From assembly GCA_021790895.1 (NCBI GenBank), contig JAJYFM010000008.1:1-47837 (forward strand): a DNA stretch of 47,837 nt, written 5' to 3'. Shown piece by piece: positions 18,249 through 25,670 of this stretch (its first letter is position 1; the number at the start of each line of letters is the position of its first letter). The translations under genes were made by a program, and so were the position numbers. Under the pieces are notes generated by a model. It had not been told where the DNA came from. It did not search any database and saw nothing but the letters and a program-made list of their open reading frames with translations. The DNA is from a bacterium. Lineage in GTDB: Bacteria > Vulcanimicrobiota > Vulcanimicrobiia > Vulcanimicrobiales > Vulcanimicrobiaceae.

Positions 18249-18755
18249 ATGGATAACGATCTGCTCAACGACCCTGTCGGCGTAAACGAAGACAGCGTGC
18301 AGCCGGAGAATGAACTCTCCAAAGCAAACGCGCGCGCCGACGATAACTATAATAAATTTTTACTCGCGATGGCCGACTTCGAAAATTACAAGCGACGCGT
18401 ACAACGCGATATCGAACAACGTATCGTCGAGCATCGACGCCGCCTCTTCGGCCGTCTGCTTCCGGTTCTCGATAATCTCGAACGCGCGCTCGCCGTACCC
18501 ACCGGAGCCGATGCGCTGCGCAGTGGAGTTGAAAGCACGCTGCGCGGATTCGAAGCGGTCCTCACCTCCGAAGGCATCAGTGCCGTCGATGTGAAGGGAC
18601 AACCGTTCGACCCGCACGTTGCCGAGGCGATCGGAACGGTTGCAGCTACCGATGGTCAAGCCGACGATACCGTCGTCGAAGTCGCGGAGAAAGGGTATCG
18701 CCTCGGCGACGATCTCCTCCGACCGGCGAAAGTACTCGTCGCAAAGCATCAATGA
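18249..18755 (+). CDS. grpE: Nucleotide exchange factor GrpE
   Basis: 168 residues, slightly short for GrpE because the acidic N-terminal tail is brief. A long helix with the recognisable [13 protein letters not shown] segment (about residues 35-50) leads to [13 protein letters not shown], and the C-terminal beta-domain contains [13 protein letters not shown]. These are the standard GrpE signatures. It dimerises through the long helix and releases ADP from DnaK. It sits between dnaK (112 nt upstream, with a hairpin in the gap) and dnaJ (4-nt overlap downstream). No strong ribosome binding site is visible before the ATG. Confidence 0.95.
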   Translation: MDNDLLNDPVGVNEDSVQPENELSKANARADDNYNKFLLAMADFENYKRRVQRDIEQRIVEHRRRLFGRLLPVLDNLERALAVPTGADALRSGVESTLRGFEAVLTSEGISAVDVKGQPFDPHVAEAIGTVAATDGQADDTVVEVAEKGYRLGDDLLRPAKVLVAKHQ

Positions 18756-19765
18756 ACTACAAGGACTACTACGCCGTTCTCGGCGTGCCAAAAGGCGCTC
18801 CCGAGAAGGACATCAAGTCCGCCTATCGCCGCCTTGCACGTAAATGGCACCCCGATGCGAATCCCGGTAACGCGAAGGCCGCCGAAGAAAAGTTCAAGGA
18901 GATCTCCGAAGCGTACGAGGTGCTCGGCGACAGCGACAAACGCCGTAAATACGATGCGCTCGGAAGCGATTGGCAGCAGGCGGCACGACAGGCGGAGCAA
19001 CAGCGCCGCTATCGGACGCAACAAAACGCATCGCAGTCCGACTTCGGCTTCGGCCCCAACATGGGTGCCGGGGCGGGGACGAGCGGCTTTTCGGATTTTT
19101 TCGATATGTTCTTCTCCGGCGTCGGACGGCGCGGCCCGGCCGCTGCCCCGACCGCAGCACGAGGGCAAGACATGGAAACGAGTATCGAACTCTCCCTGCA
19201 CGATATCTACGAAGGCGGCAAGAAATCGATCTCGTTGCAACTCGAGGATAGCTGTCCGCGCTGCCGCGGCACGGGGACGGAGAGCGGCCACCTTTGTCTC
19301 GCTTGCCATGGAACGGGACGAACGCTGAGCACGAAAAAATTCGAGGTCTCTATTCCGCGCGGAATCGGCGAGGGTCAACGCATCCGTCTTGCGGGGCAGG
19401 GCGGCGTCGGCACCGGTGGCGCGCCGAACGGCGACCTCTTCCTCATCGTGAAAACAAGCGAGGACGCGCGCTATAAACGAAAAGGCGACGATCTCTATGT
19501 CGACCTCCCGGTCGATCTCTTCGACCTCGTCTTAGGGGCCGAGGTTCACGTACCGACGATGGGCGGAAACGTCGCGATGACGATTCCGGAAGGCACGCAG
19601 AACAATCGCTTACTCCGTTTATCGGGCAAGGGAATGCCGCACGTCAAGGGCGGCGGCAGCGGCGACCAATATGTCCGCCTTATCGGGCAATTGCCACAGA
19701 ATCTCACCGACAAGGAACGCAAAATTTTCCGCGACCTTAAAAACCTTCGCAACGGAAAGAAGTAG
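18752..19765 (+). CDS. dnaJ: DnaJ-type co-chaperone with a reduced zinc region
   Basis: 337 residues. The J-domain (1-70) has the essential HPD at residues 33-35, then comes a Gly/Phe-rich stretch (about 97-123), and two C-terminal peptide-binding domains follow from about 140. A full DnaJ carries four CxxCxGxG repeats forming two zinc sites. Only two are present here, CPRCRGTG (168-175) and CLACHGTG (182-189), enough for one zinc site. The protein thus sits between classical DnaJ and the zinc-free CbpA/DnaJ2 type. The ATG overlaps the grpE stop by 4 nt, so it is the working partner of this dnaK. The gene symbol follows position in the cluster; cbpA would be the alternative. Confidence 0.88.
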   Translation: MNYKDYYAVLGVPKGAPEKDIKSAYRRLARKWHPDANPGNAKAAEEKFKEISEAYEVLGDSDKRRKYDALGSDWQQAARQAEQQRRYRTQQNASQSDFGFGPNMGAGAGTSGFSDFFDMFFSGVGRRGPAAAPTAARGQDMETSIELSLHDIYEGGKKSISLQLEDSCPRCRGTGTESGHLCLACHGTGRTLSTKKFEVSIPRGIGEGQRIRLAGQGGVGTGGAPNGDLFLIVKTSEDARYKRKGDDLYVDLPVDLFDLVLGAEVHVPTMGGNVAMTIPEGTQNNRLLRLSGKGMPHVKGGGSGDQYVRLIGQLPQNLTDKERKIFRDLKNLRNGKK

Positions 19766-19774
19766 CGAGTCGCG

Positions 19775-20149
19775 ATGATCGAGCTGAAGGATATTGCCTT
19801 TACGGCCTATCCCGCTGCCGACGTAGCGTCGCTGGCGCGTTTCTACAAGGATTCGCTCGGCATCGAGTTCGCTGAACCGTATATCGAAAATGGAGTCGCG
19901 CTCTATTGCGAAGCGCGTGTCGGGAGCGGTTATTTTTCGTTGATGACCTCGGCATGGATGGGCGTCGCCGCCGGAAGCTGCGCCTCGATTGCATTCGAAG
20001 TCGCCGATATCGAGGCGGCCTTTGCAACGTTGCGCGAGCGCGGCATTGCAACCGAAGAGATTCACGTTACGCCGGTCTGCAAACTTGGTTCGTTTTTCGA
20101 TCCCGAGGGCAATAAGGTTACGCTCCACGAATCGACGCTCGCGCCATGA
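19775..20149 (+). CDS. VOC (glyoxalase/bleomycin-resistance fold) protein
   Basis: A 124-residue single vicinal-oxygen-chelate domain. It opens with a beta strand and ASLARFYKDSLGIEF, the family's typical N-terminal module, and ends with SFFDPEGNKVTLHES, which supplies the usual Asp-Pro-x-Gly-Asn turn and a Glu metal ligand. Such proteins act as dimers in glyoxalase, dioxygenase, epimerase or antibiotic-binding roles; nothing in the sequence fixes which. It begins 9 nt after dnaJ, and its stop overlaps the ABC exporter start (ATGATG), so it is part of the same run of genes. Confidence 0.8.
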   Translation: MIELKDIAFTAYPAADVASLARFYKDSLGIEFAEPYIENGVALYCEARVGSGYFSLMTSAWMGVAAGSCASIAFEVADIEAAFATLRERGIATEEIHVTPVCKLGSFFDPEGNKVTLHESTLAP

Positions 20150-21954
20150 TGTCCGGACATGGGCTGATGTGGTCGAACATGTACGACCCGGAGAAGCCGC
20201 GGGTTCGAAGGCGCATCGATTGGGCGCGTATTCGGTCGCTTTTCTCGCCCTATTGGAAACAACAGTCGCTCGTTTTTTTCTTTATCGTCCTCAGTGCGAT
20301 CGTGGGGCTCGTACCCGGCTATATGACGGCGCGAATCATCGATTCCGCTCTGCCGCACCATAGCTTCCACGAACTCACCATCGACGTCGGCTTCATTCTC
20401 GCCGCAGCGATTCTTTCGATGGGTCTCGGCGTCGCCCAGGGTTACTTCAACTCGATGGTCGGCGAAGGGATCATGCGCGATTTGCGGACGAGCCTCGTCT
20501 CGCACCTCCACCGCATGCCGCTCTCATTTTTTACCGCGACGAAGACCGGCGAGATCATGAATCGTGTCTCGAGCGATGTCGACAATGTCGACGGCGTCGT
20601 CACCGGCACGCTCACCACCATCGTTACGAACATCGTTATGATCTCAACGACGCTCATCGCGATGTTGATTTGGAATTGGCGGCTCGCGTTGATATCGACG
20701 GTCGTCGTTCCCTTCATGGTTTTACCCCTCGGCCCAGTCGGGCGAAAAATGTACGACGTCCGCAAGCGCACGCGCGAACAGCGGGATCGGATTGAATCGA
20801 TCACGCAAGAAACGCTCTCGATCTCGGGCATCACGCTGATTAAATCGTTCGTGCGCGAAGCATACGAGCGCTCGCGTTTTTATAAGGTCGGAACCGAGCT
20901 GATGGATCTTGAGATCCGGCTGGCGATGATCGGCCGGTGGTTTATCGCATCGGTGACTGCAATGGTGGTCGTCGGTCCGGCGGTTGTTTGGCTCGGCGGC
21001 GGCTGGCTCGCCCTTCAGGGCGCGCTCGATGTCGGCGTCATCGTCGCCTTTATCGGGTACATCCAGGGGCGGCTCTACGGCCCGGCAGCGGCATTGGTCG
21101 GCATTCAGGTGCAGATCGTCAGTGCACTCGCCGTCTTCGAGCGCATCTTCGATTATCTCGACATGAAAACCGAACGGTACGATGCGCCCGACGCGCTACG
21201 GCTGGGTGAGCTTCGCGGCGACGTCGCCTTCGAGAACGTATCGTTTGCCTACGAGGGACGCGATCAGATTCTCGATCGAATTACCTTCGCGATTCCGGCA
21301 GGTAAAGTGGCAGCCTTCGTGGGCCCCTCGGGAGCGGGGAAAACGACGATTACGCAATTGTTGCCGCGTTTTTACGACATCCCCGAAGGGCATATTTTCG
21401 TCGACGGCCACGATGTAGCGACCGTTGGGCTGGAATCGCTTCGCGAAAATATCGGCATCGTCACTCAAGAAACATACCTGTTTCACGACAGCATCATCGC
21501 AAATCTACGCTATTCCCGCCCCGATGCGAGTATCGAACTTATCCACGAAGCTGCGCGCGCAGCCAATATTCACGATTTCATCCAAACCTTGCCTCAAGGA
21601 TACGATACGATCGTCGGCGAGCGCGGACACAAACTTTCGGGCGGCGAGCGTCAACGTTTAGCAATCGCTCGCGTGCTCCTAAAAAATCCACGCATTCTCA
21701 TTCTTGACGAAGCAACCTCAGCTCTTGATTCCGAGAACGAGGCGGCAATTCAGAGCGCGTTGGAACGGCTCATGCGCGGAAGGACGAGCATGGTTATCGC
21801 CCATCGCCTTTCAACCGTCGTCAATGCCGACACGATTTTTGTCGTCGATGGCGGGCGCATCGTTGAATCGGGTTCGCACAACGAACTCATCGCGCACAAC
21901 GGAACCTATGCGCGGCTCTATCGCACGCAGTTCCGCGAACGGGTACCTTCGTAA
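20146..21954 (+). CDS. Fused ABC exporter (permease plus ATPase)
   Basis: A 602-residue half-transporter of the MsbA/multidrug type. The six-helix membrane domain spans about residues 40-325 and carries the coupling-helix segment FFTATKTGEIMNRVSSD. The ATPase domain has Walker A GPSGAGKTT, a Q-loop ending in TQETYLF, signature LSGGERQR, Walker B ILILDEATSALDS and switch His in IAHRLST. All catalytic residues are intact. It should homodimerise in the inner membrane and export a lipid, peptide or drug; the substrate is unknown. The start overlaps the VOC stop. A second Met immediately follows the first, so the exact start is uncertain by one codon. Confidence 0.93.
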   Translation: MMSGHGLMWSNMYDPEKPRVRRRIDWARIRSLFSPYWKQQSLVFFFIVLSAIVGLVPGYMTARIIDSALPHHSFHELTIDVGFILAAAILSMGLGVAQGYFNSMVGEGIMRDLRTSLVSHLHRMPLSFFTATKTGEIMNRVSSDVDNVDGVVTGTLTTIVTNIVMISTTLIAMLIWNWRLALISTVVVPFMVLPLGPVGRKMYDVRKRTREQRDRIESITQETLSISGITLIKSFVREAYERSRFYKVGTELMDLEIRLAMIGRWFIASVTAMVVVGPAVVWLGGGWLALQGALDVGVIVAFIGYIQGRLYGPAAALVGIQVQIVSALAVFERIFDYLDMKTERYDAPDALRLGELRGDVAFENVSFAYEGRDQILDRITFAIPAGKVAAFVGPSGAGKTTITQLLPRFYDIPEGHIFVDGHDVATVGLESLRENIGIVTQETYLFHDSIIANLRYSRPDASIELIHEAARAANIHDFIQTLPQGYDTIVGERGHKLSGGERQRLAIARVLLKNPRILILDEATSALDSENEAAIQSALERLMRGRTSMVIAHRLSTVVNADTIFVVDGGRIVESGSHNELIAHNGTYARLYRTQFRERVPS

Positions 21955-22073
21955 CCCCATCTTTTCGAATTGCCTGAGTTTTGTCGTACCGAAGCGGCTC
22001 GCTCGGCCCTATTCTCTAGTACGTAATGGGGAGTGCCCCAACGTCATCCTTTCGCATCTTTCAGGAGAACACC

Positions 22074-22418
22074 ATGCGCAAGCTCGCTTTAGCTCTCGCT
22101 CTTGCCTTCAGCGCCCTTACGGTCGCCTCGGCCAGCGCGAACAGCACCATTGTCGTCAAAGCCAAAGATTTCCAGTTTATGCCGAACGTCATCACCCTGC
22201 ACGTCGGCAAGCCGCAGAAAATTTCGTTCGTCGCCCTTCAAGGCGTGCACGGAATGATCGCCCCTGAAGTCGGCATCACCAAAGTCATCACGATTACCTC
22301 GAAGCCGACCGTCGTCACCGTCACCCCGAAGAAGATCGGCACCTTCCCGGCACACTGCGCGATTTATTGCGGCCTCGGCCACGCGCACATGATGATCACG
22401 TTCAAGGTTATCAAGTAA
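22074..22418 (+). CDS. Exported stand-alone CuA-type cupredoxin
   Basis: 114 residues. A signal peptide (about 1-22, ending ASASA) precedes one cupredoxin domain. The C-terminal loop HCAIYCGLGHAHM gives Cys95-x3-Cys99-x3-His103-x2-Met106, the exact CuA motif of cytochrome oxidase subunit II and nitrous oxide reductase. His59 in GVHGM is well placed as the remaining ligand. The domain should therefore bind a dinuclear copper CuA centre in the periplasm, yet no oxidase or nitrous oxide reductase gene is near. The start at 22074 is set by AGGAG 7 nt upstream and by the signal peptide; the longer ORF-track start is not needed. A strong terminator follows. Confidence 0.88.
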   Translation: MRKLALALALAFSALTVASASANSTIVVKAKDFQFMPNVITLHVGKPQKISFVALQGVHGMIAPEVGITKVITITSKPTVVTVTPKKIGTFPAHCAIYCGLGHAHMMITFKVIK

Positions 22419-22440
22419 CCTCAAGCGGTATCAATCGCAA

Positions 22441-22482
22441 AGAGAGGGGAGACGCCTATGGCGTCTCCCCTCTCTTCTTTTC
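22441..22482 (+). terminator. Strong intrinsic terminator after the cupredoxin gene
   Basis: A 16-bp perfect stem, AGAGAGGGGAGACGCC (22441-22456) with GGCGTCTCCCCTCTCT (22460-22475), has a 3-nt loop and is followed by TCTTTT. It lies between convergent genes and also separates them from the CoA-transferase genes on the other strand. Confidence 0.88.
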
Positions 22483-22493
22483 GCCGAGCGTTG

Positions 22494-23150
22494 TTAGCCG
22501 AGCATCGAGCCGATTTGCGCCGGGATCAATAACGGTGCACCGGTGCCGGCCTGCACCTCTTCCACGCTCACTCCCGGAGCGAGTTCGCGGAGGACAAGCC
22601 CTTCGGGTTCGATATCGATCACTGCGAGGTCGGTCATCAATTTATGCACGACCTGTTTTCCGGTGAGCGGCAGCGTGCATTCGGCAACGATCTTCTGTGC
22701 GTTGCCCTTCGCGACGTGCTCCATCATCACAATTACCTTTTTGGCGCCGTGCACGAGATCCATCGCGCCGCCCATTCCCTTCACCATTTTTCCGGGAATC
22801 ATCCAGTTCGCGAGGTCACCGCGCGCGCTGACTTGCATGGCGCCGAGAACGGCGAGATCGATATGCCCGCCGCGAATCATGCCGAACGAGAGTGCCGAAT
22901 CGAAGAACGACGCTCCGGGTAACACCGTCACCGTTTCTTTCCCGGCGTTGATGAGGTCGGCATCGACATCCTCTTCGAACGGATACGGACCGGTGCCGAG
23001 GATCCCGTTCTCGCTCTGCAAGACGACGCGCACGCCCGCCGGAACGTAATTCGGAATCAATGTGGGCATGCCGATGCCGAGATTGACGTACATACCGTCG
23101 CGTAACTCGCGCGCAACGCATGCTGCGAGCTCTTCGCGTGATAGTGCCAT
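22494..23150 (-). CDS. scoB: 3-oxoacid CoA-transferase, subunit B
   Basis: 218 residues, full length for the beta subunit. The catalytic Glu47 lies in LQSENGILG, the family signature for the residue that forms the CoA thioester. The N-terminal [17 protein letters not shown] and the later GGAMDLV and KVIVMMEH segments are also standard. With subunit A it moves CoA from succinyl-CoA (or acetyl-CoA) to a 3-oxoacid such as acetoacetate. The start is 1 nt after the stop of the subunit A gene, as expected for an obligate pair. The exact acceptor (SCOT, AtoDA or 3-oxoadipate type) cannot be decided; scoAB is the most frequent assignment for this form. Confidence 0.93.
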   Translation of the reverse strand: MALSREELAACVARELRDGMYVNLGIGMPTLIPNYVPAGVRVVLQSENGILGTGPYPFEEDVDADLINAGKETVTVLPGASFFDSALSFGMIRGGHIDLAVLGAMQVSARGDLANWMIPGKMVKGMGGAMDLVHGAKKVIVMMEHVAKGNAQKIVAECTLPLTGKQVVHKLMTDLAVIDIEPEGLVLRELAPGVSVEEVQAGTGAPLLIPAQIGSMLG

Positions 23151-23151
23151 C

Positions 23152-23910
23152 TTAGTTCCCCTCCCGTTTGCGCGTGGTGACTCGCTCGATCCGTTTACCC
23201 TCGGCGCCTACCTCGACGACGCGGGCGACGAAGATCCCGGGAAGGTGAACGTTCTCCGGTTCGATCTCACCCGGCTCGACGAGTCGCTCGACTTCGGCGA
23301 TCGTGATGCGGCCGGCCATCGCGCAGAGCGGGTTGAAATTTCGCGTCGCTTTTGCGAAATAGAGATTCCCCTCGCGGTCGCCGATACTCGCGCGCACCAA
23401 CGCAAAATCGCAAACGATCGCTTCTTCAAGGACGTACTCCTGATTGCCGAAACGTCGCGTCTCTTTCGCCGGCGAGCCCTTCGCGACGCTGCCGTCGGCA
23501 TTATGACGCCAGGGTAACCCTCCCGCCGCAATCGGCGTGCCGACGCCGGCCGGAGTATAGAATGCGGGAATTCCGCAGCCCCCGGCACGAAGGCGCTCGG
23601 CGAGCGTTCCCTGCGGCACGAGTTCGACCTCGAGCTCACCGGAAAGATACTGCCGTTCGAATTCTTTGTTTTCGCCGACGTAGGAGCCGGTCGTTCGACG
23701 GATGCGTTTGTTATCGAGGAGGACGCCGAGCCCCCACCCATCAACGCCGCAGTTATTGGAAACGGTGACGAGATCGGTCGCGCCCTGTGCGAGCAGCGCC
23801 TGGATCAGGTTATGGGGGATGCCGTTGAGGCCGAAGCCCCCGACGGCTAACGAGGCCCCGCTGGGAATGTCGGCGACGGCCGCGGCCGCCGATGGGTACA
23901 CTTTCTCCAT
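23152..23910 (-). CDS. scoA: 3-oxoacid CoA-transferase, subunit A
   Basis: 252 residues, full length for the alpha subunit. It has the glycine-rich [16 protein letters not shown] segment (about residues 23-38), [11 protein letters not shown], and the CoA-binding features of the family ([12 protein letters not shown]). It forms the heterotetramer with subunit B. The gene is divergent from the acyl-CoA dehydrogenase, with about 100 nt between them, and the two transcripts together suggest ketone-body or fatty/branched-chain acid catabolism. The intergenic stretch 23911-24013 must contain both promoters; I see no element there that I can support. Confidence 0.93.
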   Translation of the reverse strand: MEKVYPSAAAAVADIPSGASLAVGGFGLNGIPHNLIQALLAQGATDLVTVSNNCGVDGWGLGVLLDNKRIRRTTGSYVGENKEFERQYLSGELEVELVPQGTLAERLRAGGCGIPAFYTPAGVGTPIAAGGLPWRHNADGSVAKGSPAKETRRFGNQEYVLEEAIVCDFALVRASIGDREGNLYFAKATRNFNPLCAMAGRITIAEVERLVEPGEIEPENVHLPGIFVARVVEVGAEGKRIERVTTRKREGN

Positions 23911-24013
23911 ACCGGCGCAAATAGGCGGTCATGGGAGCAAAACCCTGGTCGCCCCCGAATCTATCGGCAAGTTCACAATCCGGTCTCTCGTTATCCATGA
24001 AGAGGAGTTCACA

Positions 24014-25171
24014 ATGTCAGTAGCGGCGCAAGCGCACGACGAAGAAGCGATGATCGTCGAGATGGTGCGCGATTTAGTAGCTGAGAAAGTCGCGCCGCGC
24101 GCGGCAGCGATCGACGAAAGCGAAGAATTCCCGGATGATATCCGTCGTCTCTTTGCGCAGAACGATCTTTTGGGAATTCCGATTCCCACCGAATACGGTG
24201 GGCTCGGCGGGAGTTTCGTAACCTATGTGAAGGTCGTCGAAGAGATTGCCAAAGCCTGCGCATCGAGTTCGCTGATCGTCGCGGTGCAAGAACTCGGCAT
24301 GTTGCCGATTATGATCGGCGGCAACGACGAACAGAAACGACGCTTTCTTCCGAAGATTGCTTCCGGCGAGCACCTCGCCGCATATGCGCTTACCGAAGCG
24401 AGCAGCGGCTCCGATGCGCTCGGTTCGATGCGGACGCGCGCGCGCCGCGACGGTGACTCCTACGTTCTCGACGGCCAGAAAATTTGGATTACCAACGGAA
24501 GCGTCGCCGACGTCGTCTGCGTCTTCGCGGTGACCGATCCGGATGCGGGGAGCCGCGGTGTGAGCGCCTTCGTCGTGGAAAAAGGCACCCCGGGTTTCTC
24601 GGTCGGCAAGAAAGAGCGCAAGATGGGGATCAAGGGCTCGCCGACCGTCGAGTTGATCTTCAACGAATGCCGCGTTCCGGCCGCCAATCGCCTCGGCGAA
24701 GAGGGCGAGGGCTTTAAGATTGCGATGAAGGTCCTCGATAAGTCGCGCCCCGGTATCGCCGCACAGGCCCTCGGCATCGCCGCCGGAGCCCTGGAGTATG
24801 CCACCCAATACGCCCGCGACCGCGTCGCCTTCGGCAAGCCCATCGGGCAGCATCAAGGCATCGGCTTTATGCTTGCCGATATGAAGACCGAGGTCGAGGC
24901 GGCGCGCCTCATGCTCTACGAATCGGCGCGCAAATGCGACGAGGGAGCTGCCGACGTCTCGCTCTGGGCCTCGATGGCGAAGCTCAAGTGCGGCGACGTG
25001 GCGATGGCGGTGACCACCGACGCGGTTCAGGTGCTCGGCGGCTTCGGCTACTCGGCGGAGTACCCGGTCGAGCGGATGATGCGCGACGCCAAAATCACCC
25101 AGATCTACGAGGGAACCCAGCAGATCCAGCGCCTGGTCATCTCCCGCAATTTAGTTGGGAAGGGGCGCTAG
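24014..25171 (+). CDS. Acyl-CoA dehydrogenase
   Basis: 385 residues, the usual length. The family signatures are YALTEASSGSDALG (FAD and substrate binding), WITNGSVAD, and the arginine-containing ARDRVAFGKPIGQHQGI. The catalytic base is Glu366 in QIYEGTQQIQR, placed as in short- and medium-chain acyl-CoA dehydrogenases rather than as in the isovaleryl type. The ORF track begins at 23702 in the divergent CoA-transferase gene; ATG 24014 is chosen because GAGGAG lies 6 nt upstream and the N-terminus is then typical. It would oxidise an acyl-CoA to the enoyl-CoA, passing electrons to ETF. Chain-length preference is unknown. Confidence 0.94.
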   Translation: MSVAAQAHDEEAMIVEMVRDLVAEKVAPRAAAIDESEEFPDDIRRLFAQNDLLGIPIPTEYGGLGGSFVTYVKVVEEIAKACASSSLIVAVQELGMLPIMIGGNDEQKRRFLPKIASGEHLAAYALTEASSGSDALGSMRTRARRDGDSYVLDGQKIWITNGSVADVVCVFAVTDPDAGSRGVSAFVVEKGTPGFSVGKKERKMGIKGSPTVELIFNECRVPAANRLGEEGEGFKIAMKVLDKSRPGIAAQALGIAAGALEYATQYARDRVAFGKPIGQHQGIGFMLADMKTEVEAARLMLYESARKCDEGAADVSLWASMAKLKCGDVAMAVTTDAVQVLGGFGYSAEYPVERMMRDAKITQIYEGTQQIQRLVISRNLVGKGR

Positions 25172-25254
25172 CTCGCCTTTGCGAACTAACCGCCCTTCTC
25201 GGACGTTCTTAAGGCACGTTAAGAGACGAATTTTCGCAAGAAGGGGGTGAAAGA

Positions 25255-25593
25255 ATGCGCAAACTCCTCGCTGCACTGATCGCGGCGTCCTTCCTCGCAA
25301 CCGGAACGGCTATGGCCGCCTCGGCGAGCAAAGGCTCCACGAAGACCACGACCAAGAAAGCCGCCGCTAAGAAGGCTCCGGCAAAGAAAGCGATGACCAA
25401 GAAGGCCACCGCGAAGAAAGCCGCTGCTAAGAAGGCTCCGGCAAAGAAAGCGATGGCCAAGAAGGCCACCGCGAAGAAAGCCGCCGCTAAGAAGGCTCCG
25501 GCAAAGAAAGCGATGGCCAAGAAAGCCACCGCGAAGAAAGCGACGGCCAAAAAGGCTGCCGCAAAGAAGGGCCATAAACCGCCCGTCCACTAG
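25255..25593 (+). CDS. Exported lysine/alanine-rich repeat protein (histone-H1-like)
   Basis: 112 residues. A clear signal peptide ([21 protein letters not shown]) is followed by a short Ser/Thr stretch, then only Lys, Ala, Pro, Thr and Met in repeats such as [20 protein letters not shown], ending GHKPPVH. The composition matches bacterial histone-H1-like and AlgP-like tails, which bind DNA, but the signal peptide argues for the periplasm or cell surface. There it could bind acidic polymers, lipid A, nucleic acid or peptidoglycan, or buffer charge. The 20-residue period is mirrored in a 60-bp DNA repeat. GGGGGTG lies about 4 nt before the ATG and a strong terminator follows, so it is a single-gene unit. 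Confidence 0.8.
   Translation: MRKLLAALIAASFLATGTAMAASASKGSTKTTTKKAAAKKAPAKKAMTKKATAKKAAAKKAPAKKAMAKKATAKKAAAKKAPAKKAMAKKATAKKATAKKAAAKKGHKPPVH
25351..25560 (+). repeat. 60-bp tandem repeat inside the lysine-rich gene
   Basis: About three and a half copies of a 60-bp unit. The units starting at 25381 and 25441 differ at only two positions, and the unit at 25501 matches for about two thirds of its length and then drifts. Such near-identity invites copy-number change by slippage or recombination without breaking the frame. Confidence 0.9.
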
Positions 25594-25640
25594 TAGAACC
25601 ACGTTATTATTCTCATCGACCTAGGGGCAGGCGCCCCAAA

Positions 25641-25670
25641 GGCATCGTCGATCTCGACGATGCCTTTTTT
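25641..25670 (+). terminator. Intrinsic terminator after the lysine-rich gene
   Basis: GGCATCGTCG (25641-25650) and CGACGATGCC (25655-25664) form a perfect stem with a 4-nt loop, followed by six T. A shorter GGGGC/GCCCC hairpin precedes it at 25624-25637. The T-run touches the stop codon of the convergent peptidase gene. Confidence 0.92.

Noticed and set aside
25351-25560. CRISPR-like array
   Set aside because: The repeats are adjacent, in frame, and encode a lysine-rich protein; there are no spacers.
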